Positions 11,099 through 22,302 of a stretch of 64,000 bases of DNA are shown piece by piece. This DNA comes from Macrothele yani. Taxonomy: Eukaryota; Arthropoda; Arachnida; Araneae; Macrothelidae. The stretch's first letter is position 1, and every line of letters starts with the position of its first letter. The stretch lies in NCBI GenBank assembly GCA_039090855.1, contig CM076995.1, positions 116,126,770-116,190,769 of the forward strand, in the 5' to 3' direction. The translations under genes were made by a program, and so were the position numbers. A model generated the notes under the pieces. That model was given only the letters and a program-made list of their open reading frames with translations, had not been told where the DNA came from and made no database searches.

Positions 11099-11666
11099 AT
11101 TTATTTCCGAAAAATTTATAAATAAATATCAAAATAAGTAGACTTTTCCCCTACATTCAGCATTGCTTATTTGATAAGAAACTTGATTGTCAGCCCCGTA
11201 TTTTGTTCGACATGTTCTCGTGATGTTTAAAACAATTATGAAAAATAAAATAAATAAAAATACGGAAACGTATAAGCTCCAGCGCCTTTATGTATCTGTT
11301 TATTTATTATTATTATTTTTTTTGCTGTTCTCGTTCTTTGTTTGAGTAACAGCGCTAATTTTTCATAATTTTGATAAACGTTTGGAAACAAAATCTCTCT
11401 GGATATATCTCTAAAATCGCAAGATGAATTTCATTTTTCAAAATATTAATATTCAGCAAAATAATATTTCTATATTTTTTGTTCATTTGCTGATAAGCAA
11501 TTGCAATTCCATTTTAAAATATTCGTCGAATCTCGTAGTTTATCTTTTTGCTCTCCTCTCCTTTTAATTTTTAATTTTTCTCTTACAAAGGAACAGAAGT
11601 GCTCCTCCCACGTGGGTCTGATCTCTTCACGCCTGCCCCCTCAATTATTTGGTGAAGTCGGCGCCC
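11099..11666. other. AT-rich spacer
   Basis: No gene or element end recognised. Short TTATTATTATT tract near 11305. Confidence 0.5.
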
Positions 11667-11811
11667 CTGAATCCCAGTGAGGTATGGATGTTGTGCTTGT
11701 CTTACGGCACTGCCTCTCTCCTTTCCCTGGAACCAGTGACCCTAAAATAGGGATGGACGACTGCCCATTCAGTTGCTCACGGTGGTTGTAAAACCTTCAA
11801 TAAAAAAAACA
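11667..11811 (+). repeat. SINE, 5' truncated
   Basis: Starts inside the B box (GAATCCCAGTGAGG) and carries the complete body (ATGGATGTTGTGCTTGTCTT, TTTCCCTGGAACCAGTGACC, GTTGCTCACGGTGG) and an A-rich tail. The A-box half is missing. Confidence 0.8.
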
Positions 11812-12906
11812 AAGAAGCTTATGTTGAAAATTGTCTGAATAAAGCTTTTTAAACAAGCTTTTTGCCATTATAAATAAAGATCTTGATCTACTCTTAGAAT
11901 ATAATTAATATCCTACATGTTCTATAAGGTTTTTTGTTGGCTAATACAGTATGTCACTACTTAAACATTACCTTCGTACCATCTGTTGCATATCTTGAGC
12001 TTCGTACTGTTAATCCTCGGACAGCTATTACATGTATAAATCTTAATTACGCACTGAGCTAAATTAGGCGACCTAACGGCCAGAAGAAGAGTCTTGAAAA
12101 CAACTTACAGAAACAGTCTTTATTGCAGTAACTTCACGATTCTTCCGGAAAGCAACTTCAACAAAACGATGTCATCAGCACAATATAGAATACTGAACCA
12201 TTATCAGCTTAGGTTCAACAAGTTCGCATCTACCAATTACAACTTGCTACAGTACTTTATCAAAAGTACGCCGCAACATCACAACTCACCACACTTTTTC
12301 GCTGCTTGTTCCAACATTATATAGCTCGTTTTTATCAAGTCTACACACACACGTTACACACGCTAACCTCAAGACTGCTACCAACATACATTCAGTGAGT
12401 GAGAAAATATAACGTTAAGGTTGAAATGCTAAAAGAGGACAAACTCAAAATTTACATAAAGATAACTAAAAAGGAAAGTTAAATTAGAGTATACGTTATA
12501 GTTCAAGAGGAAACTCTTAGGAAATTTTCAAAGCCCTATGAAGAAAGTCTTTTTGTGAAAGAAGCTTCTTTTACATTTTTTTCCTTTGGCTAACTAATCA
12601 GTCAACCCTTTTTATCGGCGGAATAATTTTAGATCTAATACCTCCCCGCTGTAGCTGCTGCGATATCAATGAATTTTAACATGAATTATGCGATTTAAGG
12701 CGTACCTACTTTTTAAGAAAAAGCAATGTCCTATATAAGATAATTAGTGTGAAATCAAAAAAAGATATGAAACTGCTCAAAAGTTCCGGATTCAAAATGT
12801 TTTTCCAATGAAGTGTAACATTCTTGCTTTACCACAGTAGCAAAATCATCTACGAGTTCATCGTACTCCTGATTTTCAACCATTTGTCACGTTATACGTT
12901 ATTATA
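11812..12906. other. Spacer, nothing recognised
   Basis: AT-rich. The 76-codon frame at 12094-12324 has no recognisable motif. Confidence 0.5.
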
Positions 12907-12973
12907 CACCGAAGAGCCAAAATATTTTGACCACCTGCCCAATATGATGTTGGTCCTTCTCATGACGCCAAAA

Positions 12974-13915
12974 CTAGCTCTTACCCGGTGAAGCGTGGAC
13001 TCTACAAGATTTCAAAAGGTGTCTTGTGGTATCCGCCGCCACGTTACCAGTAGATTCTTTAACTTGAGCCGCAGCATATTGCATTTCCTGTTCCAACACA
13101 AACCACAGAGGCTCGATTAGATTGATGTCTGTTGAATTGAGAGGCCAGGGCAATACCTGGAAGTGTTCCTCACGTTCTGCGAACAATTCTCAAACAATCC
13201 GGGCAGCGTGGCATGGCGCATTATTCTTCTGAAAGAAGGCACTACTAGCGGGGAATAGAAGACACAACTAGCGGGGAATACAAGGCACTACTAGCGTGAC
13301 ATAGAAGGAATATTCTTCTGAAAGAAGGTACTACTAGCGGAAAAATAGAAGGCTCTACTAGCGGGGAATAGAAGGAATATTCTTCTGAAAGGAGACACTA
13401 CTGGCGGGGATTAGAAGGCACTACTAGCGTGACATAGAAGGAATATTCTTCTGAAAGAAGGTACTACTAGCGGAAAAATAGAAGGCACTACTAGCGGGGA
13501 ATAGAAGGAATATTCTTCTGAAAGGAGACACCACTGGCGGGGATTAGAAGGCACTACTAGCGGAGAATTCCGTTGGCATGAAAGGACGTACCTGGTCTGC
13601 AATGATATTCAGGTAGGTGGTAGAAGTTTCCTGCAAATGAGTGACTGGACACAGGGTTTCCCAGCAGAACATTGCCCAAAGCATTACACTTTCTCTACCT
13701 GCCTTGTTTTCGTTCCGCGGCGCATCCAGGTGCTAACACTCCCCCATGTAAGCGAAGCACACGGGCCGTCCACATGGTGCAACAGGAAACGAGATTCATC
13801 GAACCAGACGACTTTCTTCCAATCATTCAAGGGCCAGTTTTGATGCTCGCGTGCCTACTGTAGGCTTTTCGGACGATAAACTGAAGCTAGTACGAGCACT
13901 CGGAGTGGCCTGAGG
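12974..13915 (-). pseudogene. Tc1-like transposase, catalytic part (split)
   Basis: Minus-strand text includes WKKVVWFDESRFLLHHVDG (first catalytic Asp, about 13780-13830), a region interrupted by a minisatellite at 13240-13565, then FFQKNNAPCHAARIV and WPLNSTDINLIEPLWFVLEQ with the catalytic Glu, ending near 12974. The second catalytic Asp has become Asn (QKNN where QQDN is expected), so the enzyme would be dead even if repaired. I count 36 residues from that position to the Glu. Stop codons (after AARIV) and frameshifts are present. The N-terminal HTH lies 9.6 kb away at 23530-23956. Confidence 0.85.
13240..13565. repeat. Minisatellite inside the transposase gene
   Basis: Variants of GGCACTACTAGCGGGGAATAGAAGG alternate with GAATATTCTTCTGAAAG(A)AGG in about a dozen imperfect units; a higher-order block of roughly 125 bp is itself repeated. 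The units match the transposase coding sequence flanking the array: on the minus strand both edges read (P/S)ASSAF, upstream of FFQKNNAPC. The array therefore seems to have grown by tandem expansion of a short transposase segment next to the catalytic site. Confidence 0.85.
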
Positions 13916-13989
13916 TACGCAGCTTCATTTTTATTTTATTTAATTAATTGATTAATTTATTTATTTATTTATGCTATTACATAACATAA

Positions 13990-14516
13990 GAACATTACAT
14001 CGCGTTATGCATACAAAGGCTGTTAAACAGCAAAGGGAACAAGAGAAAAGGTTTCTTAGGAGTCCTGACATAGCCTTTAGTTCCCTCAAAAGAGTGAGAC
14101 AAGTGAGTTTGGCTTTATCATGAATTATTTTTAGTAAATAATTACTATTATTATTTAGATTTAATTAAAGAAGATATCTTTCATTTTTTAACTCAATAGG
14201 TCTTTCTTAAGTGTTTCCAAAGGCAATGAATTTCAATAATCTGGTCCAGCATAGTTTAAACTTTGCTTTGTTAGCTGAGCTTTAGGCTGTATTGGGCGAA
14301 ACAGTAATCTACTTCTTGTGTGGTAGTTGTGTCTGTTGTAATTAATTTCAATTAAATCTATACGCAAATTATTCTTAAGTCTGAAACATGATTTTTACCA
14401 AGGTTATAATAGAAAAGTTGGTGTGTTGTTAGTATGCGGAAATCATTCGCGTTAACTGAAGGATGTTGATGTGGATGTATGTGTGTAGACATAGTAGTAC
14501 TTTGTTTAGAATCATC
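13990..14516 (-). pseudogene. LINE ORF2 C-terminus, 3' fragment
   Basis: Minus-strand text includes NYNRHNYHTRSRLLFRPIQ, followed by LTKQSLNYAGPDYWNSLP. The H-N-Y-x-T-R and G-P-x-x-W-N-S-L-P blocks are characteristic of the C-terminus of CR1/L2/Jockey-superfamily reverse transcriptases. It joins the fragment at 15688-15727 once the RTE insertion (14523-15687) is removed. At least one frameshift is present. Confidence 0.82.
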
Positions 14517-14522
14517 ATCATC

Positions 14523-15687
14523 ATCATCATTGTCAACCATTATCAATCCACTGCTGGACGAAGGTCTCCCCAAGTTTCCTCCACAACGGTCTGTCTTGTG
14601 CCAGTCTCCTCCATGTCACTCCCGCATATTTACGAATTTCATCCACCCATCTCCCATGTGGTCTTTTTCTGGGTCTTTTCCTGTCCCTTGGAATCCAATC
14701 TAAAATTTCGGCTGTCCATCTATGGTCTGTCCTTCTGGCAGTATGTCCAGCCCATTGCCATTTCAGGGATTTAACTCTGATCATGATGTCTTCCACTCTC
14801 GTCATTTTCCGGATCCACGAGTTCCTCTTCTTATCTCTCCTGGTTACACCAAGCATGCACCTCTCCATGCTTATTTGAGTTGTCTGCAGCCTTTGTATGT
14901 CTCTTTTAGTTAAGGTCCACGTCTCTGCACCATACGTAAGCACTGGAAGGATGCATTGATCAAACACTTTTCTTTTAAGACATAATGGCATATTGCTCTT
15001 GAAAATTATGCTGTTTCTTCCAAAAGCTCTCCAGGCAAGTTTTGTACGCCGATGAATTTCTTCATCAATGTGACCCTCACTTGATATCTGCTGTCCAAGA
15101 TAAACATACGTATCTGTTATCTCCAGTTTTTCTCCATCAATCAATAAATCTTCATTTCTTGTAAAAGCATTGAACATCACTTTTGTCTTCTTAAAGTTCA
15201 TTTTTAATCCCACTTCTTTACTCTTGTCAGCAAGTTCCTGGATCATACTCTGCAGCTCTGATGGGGTAGTTGCAAAAATGACTACGTCATCAGCAAAACG
15301 AAGGTGGGTTAGATAATCTCCATTAATCTTTATCCCTTTGTTTTCCCAGTTCAGTGATTGAAAGACATTTTCCAATGTGGCATTAAAGAGCTTCGGAGAT
15401 ATGGTGTCACCTTGTCTCACCCCCTTTCCAATTTTTATGTGTGTTGTATTTTCAAACAGCCGAATCTTTGCACTTGCATTTTCATAGATGTTATTAATAA
15501 TATTAATGTATGCATCTTCAATACCGCAGGATTTCAGAGCCGTGGTAACTGCTGATGGTTTCACCGAATCAAAGGCTTTTTCATAATCGATAAAAGCCAT
15601 GCACAATGGAAGTTCATATTCCCTCGCTCTTTCAATTAGTTCTCTCAGTACGTGGATATGATCTATTGTGCTGTAGCCACTCCTGAA
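14523..15687 (-). mobile_element. RTE-clade LINE, 5' truncated
   Basis: Inserted in the CR1/L2-like LINE. A short duplication TAGAAT flanks it (14517-14522 and 15688-15693). On the minus strand it ends directly after the ORF stop with GATGATGATGATGATGAT, the short-repeat tail expected of RTE elements. Only the reverse-transcriptase half is present. Relatives lie at 34405-34720, 37330-38925 and 56424-56490. Confidence 0.85.
14533..15687 (-). CDS. RTE reverse transcriptase, C-terminal ~385 codons, uninterrupted
   Basis: The frame is open from the truncation point (FRSGYSTIDHIHVLRE) to the stop after QQWIDNG. It shows the palm Asp in MAFIDYEKAFDSV, a GVRQGDTISPKLFNA block, the catalytic LRFADDVVIFAT, GLKMNFKKTKVMF, and a C-terminal tail with MLGVTRRDKKRNSWIR and WQWAGHTARR. 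The product would copy LINE RNA at a nicked target. The endonuclease and N-terminal RT are missing, so this copy is not autonomous. No stop or frameshift is visible, so insertion was fairly recent. The first Met in frame is at 15606, but the true start was lost upstream. Confidence 0.9.
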   Translation of the reverse strand, partial: FRSGYSTIDHIHVLRELIERAREYELPLCMAFIDYEKAFDSVKPSAVTTALKSCGIEDAYINIINNIYENASAKIRLFENTTHIKIGKGVRQGDTISPKLFNATLENVFQSLNWENKGIKINGDYLTHLRFADDVVIFATTPSELQSMIQELADKSKEVGLKMNFKKTKVMFNAFTRNEDLLIDGEKLEITDTYVYLGQQISSEGHIDEEIHRRTKLAWRAFGRNSIIFKSNMPLCLKRKVFDQCILPVLTYGAETWTLTKRDIQRLQTTQISMERCMLGVTRRDKKRNSWIRKMTRVEDIMIRVKSLKWQWAGHTARRTDHRWTAEILDWIPRDRKRPRKRPHGRWVDEIRKYAGVTWRRLAQDRPLWRKLGETFVQQWIDNG

Positions 15688-15729
15688 TAGAATGTAGTTC
15701 TATTAATCTAATATATTCATTTTGTAATA

Positions 15730-15812
15730 CAGTGGATCCCGCTTAAGAAGTTTTCGTTGAGACGAAGCGGTGAAAACTTCTTAAGCGGGAAAGCTTCTTA
15801 AACGGGAAGTGT
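15730..15812. repeat. pogo left end with subterminal motif array
   Basis: After the terminal repeat the motif ACTTCTTAA(G/A)CGGGAA recurs in direct or inverted form: GCTTAAGAAGTTTTC, AACTTCTTAAGCGGGAAA and GCTTCTTAAACGGGAAG. Such subterminal repeats are the expected kind of transposase (CENP-B-type HTH) binding sites. Confidence 0.7.
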
Positions 15813-16153
15813 CTGATTGGGTTTTGTAAGACTAACAATTAAAAATGTTGCATAGATTAAATCCAGAAATTATATTTTAATTAATTTAAAAGTAACAAAA
15901 CAAATTTTACGACTTACCCATTTAAAATTGAATATGAGGATTAAAAGCTACATTTATTGTGCTACAGAATTACAAAAATACTGATCTAAAAGTGTTTGTT
16001 TAGCTTCCTTTTTTCCGCTAGATTCACAAAGTACGAGTCGATTTCCCTCAAATTTCTCATCATGTCCGCTGGAACACGTTCGTGGCTTTATATAAAGCGG
16101 CGAAAAGTATCTAATGCTTTACCAGCTTCAGCTGAAGTTGAAATTCGCCTGCA

Positions 16154-17458
16154 CTAATCTTCTTGCGTTTCTGGTTCATTGTCCTCTTGCGTTTCGATGT
16201 CGCAAATATCGTCGATATTTTGCATTTCAAAAGTGGGAACATCTTTGTCAACGTTTACAAACTCTTCAAAGGAAGATTTGAAGTTTAGTTTTTTTTTTGC
16301 AAACTTTCCCAAGCTTCATTGTTGTCATGACTTTTCATCATCAAAAAAACTAAGCTCATCAGCGTTGAAACCAGCTTTCCTGAAGCAATTTGTGATCGTT
16401 GAAGATGATACCTTTTCCCACGAAGAAACAATAAAATGCATAGCATCTATTATAATAAATTCAATTTCAGTGTACATCTGGTGTAACTTGAGTCAGACTC
16501 AAGCTTCTGCAGTAGCCAATAAACTAAACGTTTCCTGTAGAATTGTTTCATGGTTTTAATTATTCCTTGGTCCATTGGTTGTAACATTGAAGTCGAGTTA
16601 GGTGGCAGGAAAACTACTTTTACATTTTCCAGATGATCCATGTTCTTTGAATGGGCTGTGCAATTATCCAAAAATAACAAAACTTTTCTATTTTCTTTGG
16701 CCATTTTCTTCTGAAACTCCGTTAAAAGTCTTCAAAAATCTGAACTGTCATCCATGCGTTTTTGCTATTTTTTTAATTGCATGGGCAAGTTTTCTCATTT
16801 TTAAAGACAACTTTTCTGTTCCATCCATATTAGCTCCTAATAGAACTGTCAGTCTTTCTTTATTTACTTTGACTCCGTGGCTGCTATCTCCTGTGAAAGA
16901 GTAGGTCTTGTCAGGAATAAATTTGTAAAACAAAGCACACTCATCAGCGTTGAAAACATCTTTTGCTTCGTATGCTGATAACAGTTCTGGTCAAACATTA
17001 GGTTTCCAATCATCCACTTCTTCGACGTTAACACTTTTTGATTCTCCACAAACAGTTTTATAAGTCAGTCCTGCTCTTTTCCTAAAACGGTCGATCCATC
17101 ATCCATTGGAAGGATTAAATTCAACATTTAATTTCTTGGAAATCTCTTCTGCTTTCTCACGAAGTATTGTCCCGTTGATCGGAATGTTAGCATTTTTTGC
17201 TTGTTTAAACCACACAAGAAGTTTTTCTTCGACATCCTCGTATTTACCCTTCTTAATCTTTTTGATTTTTAATGAATGGGAAGCATTTGCAAGCACAGCG
17301 TCCCGTTTTGCCACTATACCGTTGAGGGTTGTAACAGGTAAATTTAGTTCTTCTGCTATCTGCACCCTAGTTAAATGCGGGTTTTCAACAACTTTCGTAA
17401 TAATGTTTCATTTCTCAACCACAGATAAAGCTCTTCTTTTGATGCCTTTAGACGCCAT
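16154..17458 (-). pseudogene. pogo/Tigger transposase, several frameshifts
   Basis: Starts at the Met of MASKGIKRRALSVVEK, the N-terminal pogo/CENP-B HTH (TRVQIAEELNLPVTTLNGIV). The CENP-B-type second HTH follows (EEKLLVWFKQAKNANIPING; KAEEISKKLNVEF). The DDE domain has its first Asp in VFNADECALFYKF, a KERLTVLLGANMDGTEK strand, the second Asp in LLFLDNCTAHSKN and the third in MLQPMDQGIIKTMK, a DDxD triad. The C-terminus reads VSSSTITNCFRKAGFNADE and ends with an acidic tail (TQEDNEPETQED) at TAG 16154-16156. About 430 codons, normal for the family. Frameshifts or stops near 17390, 17100, 16990, 16735, 16605 and 16450 inactivate it. Confidence 0.92.
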
Positions 17459-17534
17459 ATTTCTAGCAACGCATTTCAACAATAACACTAAACGTTTAAA
17501 TCCACGTATGCGAGGCGCAACATCTGAGTATTAA

Positions 17535-19398
17535 CAAATTTTATTGAACTTTTAGGCATAAAATAATACAGGCGCACCACAAAGTGGGAAAAACAATAAT
17601 TAAACAATGAATGAAAGTAATGACATTATCAACAGATGAATGCGGCTACGCCGGTCAAGATAATATGAAAAATGCTAAAAAACTACAACAAGGTGGTAAA
17701 ATACACGATACACAGAGACAGCAAAGTACACGAAAGCAATTACAATTGGCACTGGCAATAGCCAGGATGTAATCGAGGAACGCCTAACAACAGAAAAGGA
17801 CATCCAACACGACACTCTATTAACAATCAGGAAAACCAGAAATAGAAACAATAAATACAGTAAACACTGTACAGCAACAGTGCGCAACAAACCCGGTAAA
17901 ATTCACACGAATACCACTCAAGTGAGTGATTCTGAAGACAAGATTAAGGCGTGCCACACTGAGCGACGCTAAACAATGAGAAAACAGATCTACAAGTGAA
18001 CGGGCATCACCACTCAAGAACATAGAGGGAAAACATAAAGGAACAACATAGCATCATGCACAATTTGAAAAACGGTACAAAAAAATGTGAGCCCAATAAC
18101 ACCGACTGGAACAGAAATCGCACGAGGTTTGGAGATACAATACAGAACGCCAAAAACGCAAGTGCAAAACCCCCGGGGCACAACGGGGATACAAATCAAA
18201 CAAGAAATACAAACAGCACGGTGCACTGTGAACAGGAAAAATACGCGTCGTGAAAGATAGTTGATAATGACAGCAATCACAGTACCAGAGAAATAATACA
18301 GATTACGGTAAGTTACATAATACGCACTACAGGTGAATGGCAAGCGCCAACTAAACAAAAACAGAACAATAAAAATTACAATTCACACTTGATGGTAAGC
18401 TCAATTTACAAAAATCAACATTGATACAAAATTTATAGTGACCCTGGACTCGACCAAGGATCAAAGGATCACAAAGGAACTAGTACCAACAGAAATGTCG
18501 AAAAAAGTACACTGTATACATACAAGAAAACTGAAAAAAATTGTACAAATTCAAGAAACACAATAACAAGAACAAGGCATGAACAACACGGTAAACATTA
18601 TCAGCTTATCCGTGATGAACACCGCAAGCGAGTGCGAAAAAAGAAGCACAACGCTCGCGTTAACTGGCGAAAGCATGAAAAAGAAAATCGTATAAAATGA
18701 TACAGTATTTACAGGTCAATGAACTTTCACCAACTTAAACAGAACGAAGAGCGTGAAAAGTGTGCAGCGAGGTCACGTTAACAAAACACAAATACAACAG
18801 GGGAACGAGAGTCCGGGAACTTCGGACTCGAACATAAACCCTGTGATAAGCCAAACATTACATGACTGGAAAGAAAAACAAGGAATAAGCACACTGGGTA
18901 CACAGGGAAACAGAACATTCGAGTGAGAGGTACGAACCAGCAAGCGCTGTTCCTCGTTGCATAACAATACATAATGCACAGTACAATGGTCTAGTGAACA
19001 GGAACGATGTAAAACTTCAGTATACACAATGTGCGTGCTATATAAATTACAAGCATAGAGAACAGAACTTCGCTGTCTCAGATAACAGTAGGGAAAAAGA
19101 AGCAATGGACGAACAATTTACAATAAACAGGGTACATGGCAAACCAAGGTACGAAAAAAAGTGACAATATCAGAAATTATGTACAATGAAGATAGGTTAC
19201 AACAACATACAATTACAGGCAACCAACAATACCACGCCAATTGACAGCAATAAGGTGACCATAAGATATGGTACATATATATCATAAAACACCAGGAAGA
19301 AAATGAAAAAAGAAAGTGGTACATGCAGCTTAGACTCGGGTACAAACCTGTACCGAAACAAAAGAAAACGAGTCACATTAGTTAACAATTCGCAAAAC
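17535..19398 (-). other. 3' untranslated region of the Tx1/L1-like LINE
   Basis: No coding motif is seen over 1.86 kb. Several minus-strand frames (17675-17890, 18014-18358, 18773-19105, 19118-19345) are rich in Phe/Leu/Cys/Tyr because the strand is pyrimidine-rich. They resemble membrane proteins only by composition, and I treat them as noise. Confidence 0.6.
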
Positions 19399-22251
19399 CT
19401 ATGCCAAGAAAGGCACGCCACGGTGGACAACTACATAACCTGCCATTTGAGAGAACAACCACAAAGAAATGCAGATCCGACAAAATAACAAAATATAATT
19501 ACAAATATACACTGTGTCCCAAAAGGCACATGGAAAAGTAAGAGGAGATAGCACAACGCAATTAACACGAAAGATACAGCGTCGACCCGTCAACTCGGAA
19601 CCACCCGGTTTCCTGCGCCCAGGAAGACCGGAAGGAAACCAGAGATTGGGGGTGGACGCTGCAAAGTACTCCAGCCGGAGACGAGCCAAGATGCGATTCC
19701 GAAAAATCTTCCGCAGAGCTGCACCTGCAGAAAGGATGCTAGGTGTGGCAGAACGTGATCGTATAGAAAGGCGGTAAAGATGAATAACATGCTTCACAAG
19801 GACGAATAGGTAGGCAGAAGCATCAGGAAGTTTAGTTGGAGGATGCTTAGTTAGAAGTAGCCATGGATATGATTGGAAAGGAAGATCCCTGGAACAAATA
19901 ATGCCAGCAAGACGAAAAGCAGTATGAAGCAGAGGTAGCAGAATGGGACAGTGACAATAAACATGTGGAACATCGCCTTCAGAAACACAAAAAATACAGA
20001 GTGAAGTAGAAGAAATAGACATACGAAAGAGAGAGGAAGGAACGGGAAGGCGACGGTGGAGAAACCGCCATTGAAGGTTAAGCTCCAGCGGGGAGGAGAG
20101 CGGCGAAGAAGATGCAGACCAGATTGTCAAAGAAAGCGAAGAAGAAACATCCGGGAGTGGGTGGGGAATAGCGAGGGGTGTGCTAAGAAGAGTATATATA
20201 GAACCAGTGGAAAAAGAAGAAATGGGGGCAACAGAGGCACGAAGAGGAAGGAAGAAAGGAATAGAGAGGCTAGGACCAGAAACAGAGATGAGACCAGAAT
20301 CAGAAACAAGGGAAGGGAAGAGAGAACAGAGAGTAGAACGAAGGAGATCATAATCTTCCTCCAGTAGGGGAGTAGAAGCGGGGAAGAGAGAGGAAAGGGG
20401 CTTCCAGGAAAGGTCAGCAGTAACTAAAGCTTGAACAGTTAAGATTCCAGAGCGGATCCAAGGAGCGAAGATGAAGTAGGGTTGATCAGGAGGGTGAATC
20501 AGAGTCGAAAAGAAAAGTGGTTCGGCAAGAAGATCACGAGTAGTAGAGGGAGTTGCGCGAAGAAGTGGAAGTGAGCGGAAGAACGCTAGAGCTTGAGTAA
20601 TGATTGGTGGAAATTGATTAAAATAAGAAGGATAAGAGTCCATCCGAAGATATAAAAGAAAAGAAAAGGATGGATCTCGGAGAGAGATAAGAATATCAAA
20701 AGTAGAGCAGAGTGATGGAGAAGGAGTGAGAAGAAGGCGAAGGAATGAAACGATGCGAAAGGCTCGGTAGTAAAGGCGTACATCCGGTAGGCGAATTCCT
20801 CCCAAAGAAGCTGGAAGAGTGAGAGTCGTAGCAGCAACCCAATGCTTTGCTGACCAAATCACGGAAGTAAAGATGCTGTTGATAGTAGAGAGACGAGCCG
20901 AGGTAAACACCGATGAGTTCCAAGAAAACAAGCATTGGGATATAAGGTATCGCTGGACAATTTGCGCTCTCTGAATGTAAGATGCGAAAGAATGCGTGAA
21001 TCGCCAAAACACAGCTGAGCGTTGTAATCGAGGAAGGAGTCCATTCCAGGTAATAATTCCAGAAGTGAATGGATGTCCAATCTGGGCGCCAAGAATTTTC
21101 TGGGTCGAGGAGGACCACACCGCACCCCATGGGGCATCGGTGCGACCCATCCAAGACTCACACCACAACCCGGTGCTCTTGAGCACATTCAAGGACGCAC
21201 CAGAGAGAGCTGCATACTGTTGATACGTGGAGTGTAGAATATCAAACTGTTCATCTCGTCGGAGACAGAAAGTGGCGTCATCTGCATAGGCTGAAACAAC
21301 GAAACGGTGATGCCTGGTGCTAGAAACGGTCAACGGCAATGCAGAAAGAAGAGATGAACGGCTGGCAATCAAGAAAGGTTCGAATGCGAGGGCAAAGAGT
21401 TGCCCTGAGAGGGGGCAACCCTGCCGGATTCCTCGTTGGAAAGGGATGGGGGCCGTCAAAAGTGAGGCCGCCCGAACATGAAAATGAGCGCCCCGATAAA
21501 GACTGAGAAGGAGAGAGACAAAAGCAGAAGGAAAGCCAAAATGGGTTAGAACAGCAGAGAGATAGTCATGGGAAACGTTATCAAAAGCAGACTGTTGATC
21601 AATGTTAAATAGAGCTAGGGGTTCTGAATGTTTGCGAGCAAGAAAATTGAGATTAAGAAGAAAATAAATGTTGTTAGCGATAGACCGACCAGGCACAGTG
21701 TATGACTGGTCGGGAGAAACAAGAAACGAAAGGACAGAGTTAAGACGTCGAGAAAGGAGTTTCGTGAAAATTTTATAATCAATATTAAGGATGGAGATAG
21801 GGCGCCAATTTGTCAGATTCAGGAGGTCCCCCTTCTTTGGCAGGAGGATGACATGAGCAACTGTAAATTCCGGCGGAAGCGCAGAAGAAGAAAGAGCACA
21901 AGAAAAACCAGCAGAAAGAAAAGGTAGAAGGGACGGAAGGAAAGCACTGTAGAAGGACAGCGGAAGACCATCAGGTCCCGGGGAGGCATGGGAGTTCAGG
22001 GAGGAAAACGCCTCTCGAAGTTCAGGCAAAGAAAACTCAGCAGTGAGGGGAGCACAGAGAGAAGGCGGGACCTGAGGGAGAGAAGAGAGAAGGGGAGAAG
22101 AAGAAAGATCAGTAACCTGCGCGACCGCTCGGAACTTCTCCTGAAAGAAGTGACGGACTTGGGAGCAAATAAGAGATGTGTCGAACGTGGTGGAGCCATT
22201 AGGAAGGCGAAGATGTCGAAGTGACTTTGACGCTCGTCTCGAAGATTCCAT
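19399..22251 (-). CDS. LINE ORF2: reverse transcriptase and C-terminal zinc region, 950 codons open
   Basis: Non-LTR reverse transcriptase of the Tx1/L1 type. Seen in order: SLNSHASPGPDGLPLSFY (about residues 85-102), VILLPKKGDLLNLTNWRPIS with IDYKIFTKLLSRRLN, the first catalytic Asp in FNIDQQSAFDNVSHDYL (about 217), RGIRQGCPLSGQLFALAFEP, the catalytic SAYADDATFCL (about 318-328), and a C-terminal WRFLHRRLPVPSSLF..CIFC..HVYCHCP zinc region (zf-RVT-like, about 715-770). No stop occurs over 2.85 kb, which is exceptional in this window. An in-frame TGA at 22300-22302 separates it from endonuclease-end codons upstream, so the original ORF2 was longer; the Met at 22251 is not its natural start. 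The last ~90 residues, beyond IFRNRILARLRLEYF, may run into 3' sequence. Confidence 0.92.
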   Translation of the reverse strand: MESSRRASKSLRHLRLPNGSTTFDTSLICSQVRHFFQEKFRAVAQVTDLSSSPLLSSLPQVPPSLCAPLTAEFSLPELREAFSSLNSHASPGPDGLPLSFYSAFLPSLLPFLSAGFSCALSSSALPPEFTVAHVILLPKKGDLLNLTNWRPISILNIDYKIFTKLLSRRLNSVLSFLVSPDQSYTVPGRSIANNIYFLLNLNFLARKHSEPLALFNIDQQSAFDNVSHDYLSAVLTHFGFPSAFVSLLLSLYRGAHFHVRAASLLTAPIPFQRGIRQGCPLSGQLFALAFEPFLIASRSSLLSALPLTVSSTRHHRFVVSAYADDATFCLRRDEQFDILHSTYQQYAALSGASLNVLKSTGLWCESWMGRTDAPWGAVWSSSTQKILGAQIGHPFTSGIITWNGLLPRLQRSAVFWRFTHSFASYIQRAQIVQRYLISQCLFSWNSSVFTSARLSTINSIFTSVIWSAKHWVAATTLTLPASLGGIRLPDVRLYYRAFRIVSFLRLLLTPSPSLCSTFDILISLRDPSFSFLLYLRMDSYPSYFNQFPPIITQALAFFRSLPLLRATPSTTRDLLAEPLFFSTLIHPPDQPYFIFAPWIRSGILTVQALVTADLSWKPLSSLFPASTPLLEEDYDLLRSTLCSLFPSLVSDSGLISVSGPSLSIPFFLPLRASVAPISSFSTGSIYTLLSTPLAIPHPLPDVSSSLSLTIWSASSSPLSSPLELNLQWRFLHRRLPVPSSLFRMSISSTSLCIFCVSEGDVPHVYCHCPILLPLLHTAFRLAGIICSRDLPFQSYPWLLLTKHPPTKLPDASAYLFVLVKHVIHLYRLSIRSRSATPSILSAGAALRKIFRNRILARLRLEYFAASTPNLWFPSGLPGRRKPGGSELTGRRCIFRVNCVVLSPLTFPCAFWDTVYICNYILLFCRICISLWLFSQMAGYVVVHRGVPFLA

Positions 22252-22302
22252 CTTGGAAAGAACTTCAAAGGCTTGTGTCGATGGAGATAGATGCAGAAGT
22301 CA

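Noticed and set aside
13240..13565. CRISPR-like array
   Set aside because: Units are contiguous variants of one sequence with no unique spacers, in eukaryotic DNA; it is a minisatellite.
17675..19345. Several hydrophobic minus-strand frames that look like membrane proteins
   Set aside because: They lie in the pyrimidine-rich 3' untranslated part of the Tx1-like LINE, overlap each other in different frames and share no motif with a known family.
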